Source: Chrysogorgia sp. JL179-B06
Taxonomy: Eukaryota; Cnidaria; Anthozoa; Scleralcyonacea; Chrysogorgiidae
Length of the DNA stretch: 64,000 nucleotides
Direction of reading: 5' to 3'
Assembly (NCBI GenBank): GCA_035772405.1
Contig: JAYKKM010000218.1
Span: 62,001 to 126,000 of the forward strand
Every line of letters begins with the position of its first letter. The first letter of the stretch is position 1. The notes below the pieces were generated by a model. It saw only the letters and a program-made list of their open reading frames with translations, was not told the origin of the DNA and searched no databases. A program made the translations under genes and the position numbers. Shown piece after piece: positions 1-12,286 of this stretch.

Positions 1-35
1 AAAGAGGGTCCTCTTCCTTTAGTTGTCGAGTTGGT

Positions 36-1483
36 CTACAATCCTTGCAGGTCGATTTCTAGCAGTAGATTGTCTTGTGCATCTCCTTGGAACACATCTA
101 ATAGTGACATATTTTGTTGATCTTTGTGGGCCCACCCGGCGTGAACAACTGCCTGATTCATTCCAGGTGCATTCATTGGGGCAAAACCGTGAAAAATAAA
201 ACCTCTTCGTCCACAATAAAGCTGTCCAGTCTCTTTTTCACTGACTTGTAGCAGCCATTCTGTTGTCGATTTGAGCAACATGTTGCAAAGGTTCTTAAAC
301 TGCTCCGCACTGTCGTTAATGAGTCGATTAGCCATTTGGTTCGCTGATCCTTGAAATTAAATTCGCACAAGACTCGATTCTGCTCTTAGAATCGCTGCCA
401 AAAAAATTCCAGCAATTACAGTGCCAGCCATATCAGTGCACCAACCCACTGGATCAAAGGAAGTTGAACCATTTGAATGTTTGGAAATTGCCTCGTTCAA
501 GAGTTTCCAAAACAATTCAACGTTTTTTGTATTTTCACTTTCAGCTTCCATAATTGCTAGATGAATTCAGCTTCCGAAGGAGAGGGTGATAAACACTTGC
601 TGTCAATGTAATGAAACCGGAACAGCAATTATGTTTGCCATCAAAATATCAAAATAGTAGAACTTTTCGCTTAAAAAGCCTTCTGTTGTTCTGTCCCATT
701 GCGATAGCGATTTTTCAGTGCTCGCTTTAAATATGAAGGATGGTTTATCAGGATTTCCGCGTTTGTCATTAACTTTGTACACGTAGAATTTGTCTTTTTT
801 GTCACAATATTTTTAAAGTTCACTACAGCCTCAAAGTTATGCCATAACATTTTTCGTTTGTTCTTTGATTTGTTTGTTCTTTGTTTGCCAATCCAAATGC
901 TCGCAGAATGCCGAAAAAATAATTGACGATTCAACCTCGACAGGCTTGATTGTAGGATTTTCCTTGACTATTTTCTTTATCCTATCTATATTTCCATATG
1001 TTTTTAGCGATTACTGGCAAGTATGATTTCCAGTGTGAAAAACTTACGCTGTATTTTTCATTACTAATATAACGTCGTGCAGCACGCGGAACGAATTGAC
1101 CGGTATGTCCACAAGCTTTACATTTGCTCCCACATGTTCAAACTGTGTCGTGTTTGTAACTCCATATTGCACCCTGTAAGGACAGTCTGTATGTGTGCAC
1201 AAGTAAGATCCTTTACAATCTGCATATCAAACTTGTGTGCCCTTTCCACTGTGAAGGACAGCTTCTTCCATTTCCTTCCATTTTTCAAAGCTGCAAACAG
1301 ATTGTCTGATCCAATTAATTCAAAAGCGACTGGACCATCGATAGCGTCAGGTAGTTTGACCACGACATCTCTTGGTATATTTACCCACATGTCTGCACAG
1401 TATTTGCCAGGGTGTACTGCATGTTGCTCGCGAGTCGAAGAAGTGTTAATTGAACCATGTATATTTTTTGGACAATCAGTCAC
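36..1483 (-). pseudogene. MULE-like transposase pseudogene (zinc-binding N-terminus plus transposase core)
   Basis: On the minus strand a chain of short frames reads as one family. From 1483 down there is a region with NGRKWKKLS, then in another frame CTHTDCPY and a Cys-rich stretch ending VPRAARRY (about 1070-1200). Next comes a segment of the type preceding the core (about 680-960). At 357-551 the core signature DPVGWCTDMAG appears, then SCEFNFKDQ (about 335-370), and APGMNQAVVHAGWAHKD (36-200). This order (FLYWCH/WRKY-like zinc region, then a MULE-type DDE core) matches MULE-like proteins abundant in cnidarians. Several frameshifts and stops make it non-functional. The family call rests on remembered motif order. 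The region 560-680 between frames is debris of the same gene. No terminal repeats were identified. Confidence 0.55.
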
Positions 1484-2464
1484 GTTCTTGTGGCCATTCC
1501 TTGTTGTGTTGAAGGAACAGGTGTAGGAAGCTCTGAGACTATAAACAAATCAGACAAATTGGGTAGGCAGTAGGCTCAATGCAATTGCCCATTCTTCTCT
1601 TAAGCATAACTAATGTTACAAACAATAAACGGTATACATACAGTATATATTATACATGTATGTACAGCATATTGCATGTTGTCAAGAGAAAACTACAAAC
1701 AATAATACACTCCAATATTGTATCTATCATCTCTGTACTCTACTTGGTGTTTGTGGGTGGGACATTTGGTAAACTCATAAGTTGCTGGTTATCTCCCCTA
1801 TGATGGTTTTTCCAGCATTGTGTTCATATGTGATGGTGTCACGTTTTTCAATTCTTCGAAGGCATTTCAAGTTGCATTTCTTTAATAGCTGTTACTATTG
1901 TTTGAAAAACCTCATCCACATAATCTTCAATAAAACCAAACGAAACTATAACAGGTGTAATGCAAGGCATTTTCGTGTTGGTGACACATGTATTTGGAAG
2001 TTCGTGTTCACACCAAACAAGAAAAACATTCAACAAGAATGAAATATAACCAGTAAAATCAAAATATATTATGTGTACAATTAGGCAATTGAGAGGGTGC
2101 TAGCCTATTAGCTGAATAGCTTACCAAAATTTGGTTGAACTCTGATATCTCTTACTCTGCCCTCACCATTTTTGAACTTGGGGTATACAACGTTTATTTG
2201 CTGTGATACATCTTTCTTGGTTTTTATTTTCTGATGTAAATTGTAGTTAAATGTATTTAAAAATAGAATTTATTCACTTATTTTAAAAGATTACAAAATA
2301 TAAGAAAGTATAGAAAGAATACTAATTAAATTACAATTAAAATTATGGGAATAGTAAAAGTAAAAACAGGGTAACATGAGAAAGAAAAGAAACAAATTTG
2401 GGAAATACTAATGTATTCTCTAATTAATAAAATAATATTCAAGTAATTAAGTTAAACAACTGTT

Positions 2465-2920
2465 CTAGATCCCCTTAAGCATAAAAGGGAAGATCTGATA
2501 AAAGAAAAGGAAAGTTTGGTTTTGACCCATGACAACAATTGAGTAGGGCTTGTCTTGTTTATCAGCAATTTTCATTGCAAGGATTTTGTGGAATCTTATA
2601 CATTCCTTGCACATTGCTCCATTAGTTCCAATGACCAATGGCGTAAAAGGCTCCATGTTCGATTTCCAGGACTCTTCTGTTATAAACTATCTTTTCTTTT
2701 CTTTTTCGTGTCTCAGGAGGATTTTCTCGATTGGTTTGGACTTATTTGATTTGGCGTTGAGATGTGCAATTTTAATATCAACGAATGCAACCTGACCTTG
2801 CCTGTAAAAACCTCTGGCTTTGATGTCAAGTCTAGAATCATCTTCGACGTTGGTAGATCTTAAATCAAATATTTGACAACACAAGAATATATAAAAATGA
2901 CAACACAAGAAAAACATCAA
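2465..2920 (-). pseudogene. Retroelement post-RT nuclease-like domain fragment
   Basis: Two minus-strand frames join across a frameshift near 2670. The upstream one carries RLDIKARGFYRQGQVAFVDI, then LRHEKEKKR. The downstream one carries FTPLVIGTNGAMCKEC. In related invertebrate retroelement polyproteins the ..D.RARGFW..GQ.AFFDVR.. block (PD-(D/E)XK-like) is followed by KKR.YN.R and then FTPLVF...G.M..E in that order. The fragment is isolated: no RT is visible next to it. Between 2930 and 3380 I see no gene. The enzyme class is an inference from motif spacing. Confidence 0.5.
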
Positions 2921-3384
2921 GTGGTGTAGGGCTCTTTAAGAAGTTCCTTAAAGACGGACATATGCTGAGGATGACTTGGAAATAATAGAACCCGAGCTTT
3001 TAAACTCCTACGTGGCACAGTTTTTGTCAATGTTCGTAAACCAGATGGAGAATAGTATCAGCCCTTGTGTCTCTGCATAGTTTCTTTGCATCATTGAAAC
3101 GATACTTAAATGAAAAAGATTACCCTGAACAAATAACTGAACGCCTTTGTTCAACAAAGCCTGAAAAGCCCTCTAAGCGAAACAGAAAGACCTGAAAAGC
3201 CTTGGTAAAGATGAAGAAGTCAATTTGCCTGATGACTAGGGCGAACTTGGGACCCACAGTACAATACCACTCAATTTGGATTGCGATGTAGAGAAAATCG
3301 AGATATTTGTTGGGAGACGTAAAACTCAGAAAATAATCTGCTGGCATCGAGTTTGATATGCAAATGACTAGAGAAGGGCTTTGT

Positions 3385-3835
3385 AAACATTAGGATGTCA
3401 ATATGGTCTTGCCAGAATTGGAATCCTTTTGTGACTACCATGCCTTAAGGAATAAACGTTCATGGTAATTTCTTTCTTTGTGAACAATTGATGTGTTATT
3501 AAAATCTTATTTTATGGTCGTATTGTTCTACGTATTTAGCTATTTTACGAAAATTATCAAATTTAGACACAGCTCCTATGTTCTAAAACTCTAGTTTTTA
3601 ATGATTTATCAGTTTGTTCATAGTAAGTGAAATCACAATCGGCACACCAAATCTTGTAGACGACTCCTTTCATTTGTCCTTCGGTTTGGGAAACTGATGC
3701 CATAGGGTATATATAGGCTTAAATCCTACCTTGATGTTTTCTCGCATTAAGATTCTAGAGATCTTTTCCGATAAGCCATTGACATATGGTAATGAATGAA
3801 ATTGTTAGTTTTGTGATATTCTTATAACAATATAT
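3385..3835 (-). pseudogene. Penelope-like element fragment, GIY-YIG domain
   Basis: Minus-strand translation gives GLSEKISRIL (about 3748-3778), then KPKD-like spacing, then GVVYKIWCADCDFTYYEQTD (about 3612-3672), followed by KTRVLEH and, after a frameshift, SKFDNFRKIAKYVEQYDHKI. This is the linker and GIY-YIG endonuclease of Penelope-like elements, including the CxxC pair preceding the second tyrosine block. The usual YIG is degraded to YYE and frames are broken. No RT part lies upstream in the same orientation. Confidence 0.6.
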
Positions 3836-4279
3836 ATTGTTATAAGAATATAACAAAATTACAATGTATTTCTTTAATATGGTTTTTGATGTGTTGAAGT
3901 TCTCAAATTTTCCACAAAAGGCAACAAAATTACCAAATAGTGGCCATGAGAAATATGTTTTGCTTTCAAGGTTTAACGAGTCCACCATAAACAGACATAG
4001 GAAATTAGTTCACCAAGGAAAGTATGCTGTGATTGTCTCTTCTGGTCATCTGAAAGCTATTAAAGCTAAATATATGGAGATGTTAGCAGTGGTAGAGCAT
4101 AAGTAGGTGATATTCTGATGGATTATATCACTGTGTTGTACTAGTAGTTGAATGCAATCCTGATAATATAGTTTCGTAGTTTGTATATATATTTTTTACA
4201 TTGTCTGGCTATATAAGTGAGACAAAATATTGTTCGGTCTTTACTATATTATATTACTTTTCATTTAGGAATAAAGTGT

Positions 4280-5922
4280 AAGCGGACAGGAGCTGCAAAT
4301 GGAAAAACAGACAGTTCTCAAACCACATCATCTTTGACGACTACAGTGGGACCAGATCTGAATAAAGATATAAAACCCACGAGCAGAAATAACGTTTCAA
4401 AATCAGCTACTCCAAAAGCGATTAACGAATATTTTGCCTCTCAACCCTCCAATGAAGTTGGAAAGAATGATCGGAGTTGTCAACGAAGCTAGACAAAATT
4501 TTAAGATTTAGTTCGCCTGCAGGAAACAATCAAAATGACAGTCCCTGCCCAGACAAGAAAGTATGCTCTAGTTATAGCTCTGCCAAAGATCTAAACAGTT
4601 CCTTAATCTCTGTGATGAAATAGCAGAAGAAACTACAAATGAGACCAGGAAGAAGGGAGTCTTGCGATGCACTACATGCAAAACATATCTTGAAAATGCA
4701 CCACTTTTGTCTGCCTGTGCATGTCGACCAACTGGAAATGAAAGTGGTTGTTTATCTTTGGGATTGGAAATCGAAGATCCGTTCGAGATTCTCCAACAAG
4801 GACATGATCCAAAATGGTACAGATTAAAGAAACGTATGATAGATCATATTGAAGGTGTCGAAAGCAGGACTCACTATCAAGTCGTAAAATTTCTTCATGC
4901 TATGGCACCGATACAGAAACGTGGAGAAACTGTCATCAGAAATGAAATACGAGCTGCCATCAGCATAGTAAAAAGTAAAGCAGCAGCAATGAGAGCCAAA
5001 TGGCAGAGCTGTGTGCAACCTGGGCAGATGTTGGTGATTTTGGTCATTCGAGAAAAATGTTTGTGCCAATGATCAAAGCAACGTGTGCTTATGTCAACCA
5101 TAAAGTTTCCAGTTTTCTGTCTGAGCCATTGTTGAATACAGGATTTCCACCCCATTTCTACCTTACTGGTGATAAATCCACCAACCATCAGATAACAAAC
5201 CAGGTTACCATGGTCTGTCCAGTGATTGGCGGTCAAAGGCAAGCTATTTCCCTAAATGCCCATCCTGTTTACCAAGATGCCACTGGCAGTCGTGGTTCTG
5301 GTCCTGAACTAGTGATGATAGAAGATTTGAATGATCATACAGGCATAATATATGCAAGCATAATTGGGAAAGTAATGGATGGCCAGTACATTTGCAATAG
5401 TTTCATCATGCAAATGAACAACGCTTTGTGGATCCACCTACCAGCGCCTATATGAGAGCTTTCTGGTGGCTGCTTCAATGGGATCCCAGACATTGTCTGG
5501 ATAAGATCTTTAAGAAATTTGAAGACAACACTTTTGTGACTGTTGCACGGCAAACTGCAGCAGAATTAAAGCTCCTTTTCAAAGTAACCATAACATTTGC
5601 AAAAGAAGGTCCTGAAATGGATCAAATTGCGGAGGTCGCAGGATGCAATTGTTTGAAAGAGAAATCCTCAACCAAGTTCCATCTAAAGAAGCAGCACCAA
5701 TACTGAACAAGCACGTTACCGAAATGGAGACGCTGAAGTTTAAGACCACTGATCTTGTTATAGATGGTGAAGAGGGGGCAAGCAGATAGCATGGACCATG
5801 AGGGAATTAGTTGATAACAATGTGCTGATTTTAAAGTCTTTGGCACATGGGTTGGTAGAAGAGCTTGATAGAAGAAACATAGATAGTGTGCCAGAATTGC
5901 TCGAGGTTCTCAGTGAATTTTA
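4280..5922 (+). pseudogene. hAT-related (ZNF862/KIAA-type) transposase-like pseudogene
   Basis: Plus-strand frames in three phases read in order. A low-complexity N-terminus (4280-4490) is followed by LRCTTCKTYLENAPLL (4660 onward) with GHDPKWYRLKKRMIDHI. A second frame from about 5000 carries GHSRKMF, then PPHFYLTGDKSTNHQITNQ (about 5150-5195) and KVMDGQYICNSF. A third frame from about 5440 has WDPRHCLDKIFKKFED. The DKST..R/Q.TNQ block is a hallmark of a hAT-derived family widespread in cnidarians and other invertebrates. Frameshifts near 5010 and 5440 break the gene. It ends just before the Penelope-like element that starts near 5940. Function, if any copy is alive, would be DNA transposition or a domesticated derivative. 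Confidence 0.55.
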
Positions 5923-6239
5923 AGACAAAATTAAACGATAAAAACATTTTATTAAAAAAGTGACAACGTTTCGACGAACCTATAACGTCATTTTCAAGGC
6001 AAAGTGTATGGAATATTTATAGCAATTACAATAATTAGATTCAGAGCTAAAAAAAATTAATTAAACATTGAGGGTAAACAATTAAAAACACAGTACTATT
6101 GTCTATTATATATAAAAAGTTTGGCACTGATCGAGTCCGATGTACATTGAGCGATGGCCTAATATGAGTAATATCCCTAATATAAAACATCTCATAAAGT
6201 AAACATTAAAATTTACTTCTACATTTACGTAAGATTTTA

Positions 6240-7800
6240 AAGTTCTTGCTAGATAATTCGATCGCAATGATTGTGGTGAACATCATTCAGGTGCTTTGCT
6301 ATGGAGGAGCTTGCTCTTTTATGTCCATCATTGCGTTAGAAAATTTGCCGGGAAGTATATCCAACATAATCCATGTCACACGAACCACATCAATGTGATA
6401 GACACATTGTTGATTAACGATAGCGGTTTGCTTTCATGAATCCCAAGAGAATCTCCAATCTTCTTACTTGTAAAAACTGGTTGCAGGTATTGATGTATCT
6501 TGGCACTAAGGTGAAGAAGTTGTCTTCTAACTGCATCAGCTGACCTTCGATCCTTGTGTGGTAATGGTACTCTGAAGACCTAATTCTGCAACTCGGTGGA
6601 ACTCTTCGCATTTAACTGATGACATAACGGATAGATGCTTCATGATAACTTCAAACTTGCGATCAGGATATTTCAGCTTCTGAAAGATAAACCTAGGTTT
6701 ATCACATTCATTGATGAAGGCAGACTTTGTTGATGATAACTCGGCGGCACGGTTGATCATTGTCTTAATGAGACCATCTTTATACTTAAAAGCCTTATCA
6801 GCCAAAATGTGGATTGTTTCTTCCAGTTAACATTTATAAACAGATGTGACATCATATGACACCAATATTTCATCCTCATTCACCCTTCGATTGCGAATTT
6901 CATTAGAGAAAACAAACGGATTGTGTAATCGTTGATCGAGAGCAGTTTAAATTTTTCATCCAACCACTTTGTGAGGGAATAGTTGTAGGTTCCAGTAGCT
7001 GACAAGATTGGTCGCATTGAGAGAGGTTGTTTGGGATATACTTCATGGTAACAATACATATAGTCTCCCACCATATTTTACGGTTATTATTAGGCTTATG
7101 GTTAGCGTTACGGTTAGGATTAGGGTTACGTTAGGGGTATAAAAAACAGATGGAAATCCGGTCTACTGTTACCATGAAGTATATACCGGTTGTTTGAGTC
7201 TTCGGTAGGCCATACAAATGAGCCAATCTAGACCCAATAGGACGGGCTTTATCGGCAATTGACTTGGGTAGATTCCTCTTTAAACATGTCAGCTGTTTTT
7301 TTTCTCAAGTAATGGGTGGTAATATGTGGGTGGTCTTCCTCTTGTTGTAGGTCGCGCTTCGCGCAGTGAATTTCGCTGTCTTCCTGATGGATGCCTCACT
7401 TAATAGTTCAATGTACTTTGCCTTGTCCATAACAACAACACCACTGCCTTTATCAGGCTTCATTATAACAACATCACGCTTCTTTAAGGTATTTGTTGCT
7501 CTCACAAGAGCTTTTGGTGGATGAGGACCTTTTCCCTCCATGTAATTAACTGTAATCGAACGAAGGGTTGCACTCGCCAATTATCTGTGTTTCAGACAGT
7601 GAAGGTGCAACTTTCCAATACAGCTTCTCAAAGCTTGCCTGGATATCTATCGGTGATACTTTCTGAGGGAAAGCAAATTTGAGGCCTCTGTCATGAACCC
7701 TTCGGAGATCTCGAATAACGTGCATAATGGAAATATATCTCAAGACAGAAACACTGGACCTGCTCTCAGATTGGATATCTCGCATTTCGTTCGTCAACTT
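6240..7800 (-). pseudogene. PLE reverse transcriptase - GIY-YIG protein, frameshifted
   Basis: Reading leftward: GLKFAFPQKVSPIDIQ and FEKLYWKVAPSL (7620-7700), LKKRDVVIMKPDKGSGVVVM (7430-7490), GSRLAHLYGLPKT (7195-7240), then after the MITE, MRPILSATGTYNYSLTKWL (6960-7020), then downstream RT frames (6536-6805, 6414-6611), and finally CGSCDMDYVGYTSRQ (about 6340-6385) and HLNDVHHNH (about 6260-6290). These are the N-terminal, RT and GIY-YIG blocks of Penelope-like proteins in correct order. Several stops and frame changes are present, and the MITE cuts the RT between the GLPKT and MRPIL blocks. Confidence 0.75.
7033..7187. mobile_element. MITE with telomere-like core, 8-bp target duplication
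   Basis: The ends form an inverted repeat, GGGATATACTTCATGGTAAC on the left against GGTATATACTTCATGGTAAC read inward from the right. The flanks are a perfect 8-bp duplication, GGTTGTTT, at 7025-7032 and 7188-7195. The middle contains degenerate GGTTA/GGATTAGGG units. Removal rejoins the interrupted PLE reading frame. A second copy lies at 60859-61032. An 8-bp duplication fits hAT-mobilised elements; no transposase is encoded. Confidence 0.85.
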
Positions 7801-8569
7801 CTTGAGGTCTTTATCTTGGTATAAAGCTTTTCTTCCACAACATCATTTTGAAATCTATTGGATGACTTTGTCCACTTCTTTGTTGTAGACTTTTCCACTC
7901 TAGCAAACGTTGGGATTAAACCAAAATTATTGCACAATCTTAAATTCAATAGCGCCTTCACAGCTCACTAAACGTTTCATACACTTTTCAAGTCTTCTGA
8001 AATAGTGCAGTTCATCATCGGACTATGTTGGATATACTTCGCGGCACCTTTTGCAACGCATCGATGAACATAAAAGAGCAAGGTCGTCCATAACAAAGCA
8101 CCTACCTGAATGATGTTCACCACAATGATGCAATCGAATTATCTAGCAAGAACTTTAAAATCTTATATAAATGTAAGAAGTAAATTTGAATGTTTATTTT
8201 ATGAGATATTAGGGATATTAGGCCATTGCTCAATGACTCAATCGGACTCGATTAGCGCCAAACGTTTTATATAATAGACAACAGTACTGTGTTTTTAATT
8301 GTTTATCTTTCAATATTTAATTAATTTATTTTTTTACCTCTGAATATGAAACGTCATAATTATTGTAATTGCTATAAATATTCCATACACTTTGCTTTCT
8401 TTTTACTTTCTTTTTACTTTGACATAAAAATGACGTTATACGTTTGTCGAAACGTCACTTTTTCAATAAAATGTTTTCAAATACATGCCATGTATTTGTA
8501 GATTTTCTCTCGGCCAATATTTAACCGTTAAACAGATTTGGAATTACCCAGTGTAAGTACATAACATAC

Positions 8570-10283
8570 TAGCCTCCTCCGCAGGCATCTCTCTCATGCG
8601 GGAAGGAAAAATGCCGGGCGTAAAAAATTGCGGACTCATGCGGGTGGGGGGAAAATTGCGGGCGGACGAACAATAAAATGGGAGAGATGCCTGCCAAAAC
8701 TCGAAGAAAAGTGCCCACCGGATGTAACCTTTTGGACCAGCACCTGGACCCGGGGTGGGAAAGTAGGTTTTGTCAATGAATAGATTACTTGCGCGGGGTA
8801 CCCAATGCTGTGTTGTTTTGATATCGAGCATGGAGGATAAACAAGATCGAAAGACCACATACAACATATTGTTTCTAAAATTCCGCGGTATATGAAAACG
8901 GCCTTGCGAATTGTCAGTGATAGTCTAAAGCAACTTTGTTAAAAGTTAAAAAGCCAAATCTTTGGTAAACGATTTTGATGAAAGAAAAGTCCTTTAAAGT
9001 CGGACTGTGACCAACGAATAAAGGACGTCAAGTCACAATTACATTCGTCGCGATCTACGATCTCTAATTCCTCAACGTAAGTCACAGGAAAAACACGGGA
9101 CTAACACTTGTAGTCGACCTTGTAATCCTTACTAAATACCTTCAAATATTCTTTCGTTTGACTCGCTGAAACATGATATCTTATTTACCTGTCACTACTT
9201 GTATTTTTAAATTTCAAATTTGTTATCCTACTTTGACCGTTTGCAATCTAAAAACTGTTTAATAATTTGGCAAAACACAGTAAACAATTCCGCTTTCAAT
9301 TGTTCTTCACTTGAAATACGAGATTGTCGCGAAAAATCGGTGATTGTTTTAAAATCGACTGTCTTTGACAAGGTGACAGCATAAAGTAAGAGCTTTGAGC
9401 AATGGCCTAAAGGTTGAACCCCACATTGAAATAATGTGACATTCGTCAAAAACTATCCTTTCAATGAGATTTTTTCTGCTAAGCGCTTGTTTAATGAACA
9501 AGAACTTCAGGCGTGTGGCCGTTTATATCACTTCATCAATCGTGCCATTGCCAGTTGCCAGGCAAAACAAACTCCTACGCGGATCTGTTGCGGTTGGGCT
9601 CTATTTGTTCCTACAGCGCTGCTGTTTGCGTCTTCGGAATCGTTGACAATCATGCTGTTCAGTTTGACTTATGGTTTCCATCAAGCAAAGAGAATCCGTA
9701 TTAACGTATACGCTAAATTGTACTTTCGCTATTTGTATCTGTTGACAGTTAGTGAATGGTCAAATTACGGAAAGTTTTAATCACATACAATTACTTCGTT
9801 ATATTTTAAAACCCCATTTAATTTGATATTAACAATCAACAACTACACACAATATAAACCTTTGACATTATATTTAAAGACATTTTAGACCATCCTGGTT
9901 TGTATTTCTACCTTTAAATGCGGTTTCAAAAAGTGGACGGGTATTCAATAATGTATACATTAATTGGGAAATCGTCAAAGCGAGTAATTTAACAGAATCT
10001 TGGACAACTTTTTTGCTGCTTTAAAAAACATTCCCCTTTGACTTTCCATATTATCTATGAGACGACGACAGTACGAAACTGTATAAACAGCTTTGACCTG
10101 TTGTATCTTCTACCTCAGGGGTCCCTTGATAGAAGAAAATATTACATCTTGCTACCCATCCCTCAATTATGAAAATTGTCATGTGTGAGTCGACATGTGG
10201 GAAAATATACATGTCGAGTTTTCCAGGCAACTCACGAATTTTTTTCCGGTCCCAATCCCCAGAGTTGCCTGCGGAGGAGGCTA
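8570..10283. mobile_element. Non-autonomous DNA element with 9-bp target duplication
   Basis: The left end TAGCCTCCTCCGCAGGCA (8570-8587) is repeated inverted at 10266-10283, with partial extension of about 5 bp. The flanks carry a 9-bp direct repeat ATAACATAC at 8561-8569 and 10284-10292. A 9-bp duplication is typical of MULE/Mutator-type transposition. Inside I see no recognisable protein; frames at 9228-9449 (minus) and 9436-9780 (plus) resemble nothing known and overlap each other. The left 300 bp are GC-rich compared with the surroundings. Confidence 0.7.
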
Positions 10284-10548
10284 ATAACATACATGCCTAT
10301 AATTACACAAACTTGCATACCCTTCTTAAAAACCTGTTTATGTGGTTCGTCAAATCACTATTGACCGCTTTGCGTTGTCTGCCAATTAAGGCCCAAATAT
10401 TGAAGTATGCCGGCCTTCCAAACCCGGTTGGGGAGTAACCATGCTCATTTTATTGCAAGGTTTTGATAGTACACACATCAAATGGTGTCAATATCGCTTC
10501 AAGAAAATAAGAAATGTTCAATAAATGAAAACGATGCTTCGCTTGGCT

Positions 10549-10617
10549 TGTTGTTGGGTCGTTGTAGATTGTTGTTGGGTCGTCGTAGATTGTTGTTGGG
10601 TCGTCGTAGGTCGTTGT
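10549..10617. repeat. 21-bp minisatellite, three units
   Basis: Three near-identical units of about 21 bp built on ttgttgttgggtcgtcgtaga stand directly left of the Harbinger-like terminal repeat at 10622. Confidence 0.8.
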
Positions 10618-10919
10618 TACTCAGCTAACAAAATAACGTTATCAACGTTGCGCGACAACGTTGTCACAACATTGTGACAACGTTTTATTAAGGTGTGTCA
10701 CAACGTTAAAATACGTTTTAACAATATATTTGCTAGCGATTCACCAAAACGCACACCGAATCGACGTTGAAATGTCGACGTTCGCATATTATATACAAGG
10801 TAATACGAAATAGTCCTTGTTTCTTGATCAGTAATCATAAGATTTATCACTAGTAGTCTGGTATTTATTTGAAGAACAGTGATCAACAGAATTATTGTTA
10901 CTCAGACCAAGTCTCCGTT

Positions 10920-11164
10920 GCAGTTTTCCCTTTCGTAAACGGTCTTTGCCATCTCGAACGGTCTTTGCCATCCTAAACAATGACCCCGATACCCCTGAAT
11001 CCTAACCCCCCGGAATTTTTTACTAATATGTACGGAAAAACTGTAAAGCTGTCGCATTTAAATTTAAATTCCGGAGGGTTAGGATTCAGGGGGGTTGGGG
11101 TCATTGTTTAGGATGGCAAAGACCGTTCGAGATGGCAAAGACCGTTTACGAAAGGGACGAATGC
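10920..11164. mobile_element. Hairpin (fold-back) element with 9-bp target duplication
   Basis: The two halves are almost perfect inverted copies of each other over about 90 bp: left arm CCCTTTCGTAAACGGTC from 10928, right arm ending GACCGTTTACGAAAGGG at 11156. Flanking direct repeats GTCTCCGTT lie at 10911-10919 and 11165-11173. Ends are GCA..TGC. Each arm contains the same 18-bp unit (cggtctttgccatctcga type) twice. A 9-bp duplication with G..C ends suggests MULE-type mobilisation. There is no coding capacity. Confidence 0.8.
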
Positions 11165-12286
11165 GTCTCCGTTGTGTTTAGCCGGAACACATTGTATCCA
11201 TTTTCTTCATTGAATATGTAATACAGTAATATCCTTATTAACCCAAGAATTTTGTCAGAAGAAGTAGTGGTCCTCCTTTGTGAAATCTATTGTTACAACC
11301 ATCAGAAAAAGCTTTAATTGTCCCCTATAGTTGTTGACGCTTGCCTTCGATCGCTCGATATGTATGATTAAGCATAGATATTTTCTGATTGGCTTAAGTG
11401 GACATGGACCTCTGCAAAGACAGTCCTGCTTATTTGTAGCTAAATTAAGATCAGCGTCAACCTCGCCTGATTGGTTAAAAATTCATAAAATGAGAGTTTA
11501 TCACGGTAACAAATAATTGCTAGTTATTACCACATTTTAAATAACATACTTCTTAGCCATGGATAAGATCTTTTGCTGAAATTGTTGTGACGCTATATGC
11601 AACAATAATTCGACGTTGAACCAACATCTATTTCTTACGTTTAATACACCGTGGATAAAGCTACATATCGGCATTGTCGTGAAACATGAAGACGTATATT
11701 CAATCAAAATTCAAAGACGAATCTACATATATTTCTGACATTGATATAACGTCGATTCGATGTTGCGCTTTGGTCGAAAAATATGATAACGGTAAATACG
11801 ACCAAAATTCAATGCCGAATTTAAGTCTATTCCTGACGTTTTACTAGCGAACCTGCACCGTAGCACGAGAACTAACGAATATGCAGGTATGCAAATGTTT
11901 TTTGGTCAAAATCTGAAATATGATTGGATTGCATAATTAATCACGCACGCATCGGACGAAAGTAAATAATATGTAATTAAATTAAATAAAGCAGAGTTCA
12001 TTTGCATGATCATGAGTCATGACATTCATTTTTTACAAATTGAAAGGACCAAAGGGAATAAAAATATAAAGTGAAGCTAATACGTATGCAGTTATTTATA
12101 CTAAACAATTGACACCATTGCAATAATATACGTATATAGCCTTGTTAAGAACAAAAAACTGAAGTATGCCTCCTAGACGAGTTGGACGCATTGGAGAGGT
12201 AGAAAGAGCCATAATACATTAACAATATAGACGAAATGGTCCAGTTTGGATATTGTTATAAATGACATCGCGCGAGATGAACGTTT

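Larger units (their letters stand above)
5940..8475 (-). mobile_element. Penelope-like element (PLE) with inverted terminal copies
   Basis: The two ends, about 5940-6390 and 8015-8475, are inverted copies of each other. Each begins near a block containing gtttcgac and ends in a piece of the GIY-YIG coding region (DYVGYTSR on both sides). PLEs are known for LTR-like terminal repeats that may lie in inverted orientation. The interior codes on the minus strand for RT and endonuclease. The element is interrupted by a 155-bp MITE at 7033-7187. Numerous frameshifts show it is dead. Confidence 0.75.

Noticed and set aside
1077..1526. 149-codon plus-strand frame
   Set aside because: It is antisense to the minus-strand MULE-like gene, whose motifs (GRKWKK, CTHTDC) explain the openness.
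8035..8130. Separate GIY-YIG gene on the plus strand
   Set aside because: It is the inverted terminal copy of the PLE 3' end, truncated and without RT.
6000..8400. CRISPR-like or phage-type repeats among the many direct repeats
   Set aside because: No regular spacer-repeat array anywhere in the window; introns and TE families are eukaryotic.
9436..9780. 114-codon plus frame inside the 8570-10283 element
   Set aside because: No similarity recalled, overlaps other frames of equal length, and composition resembles its surroundings.
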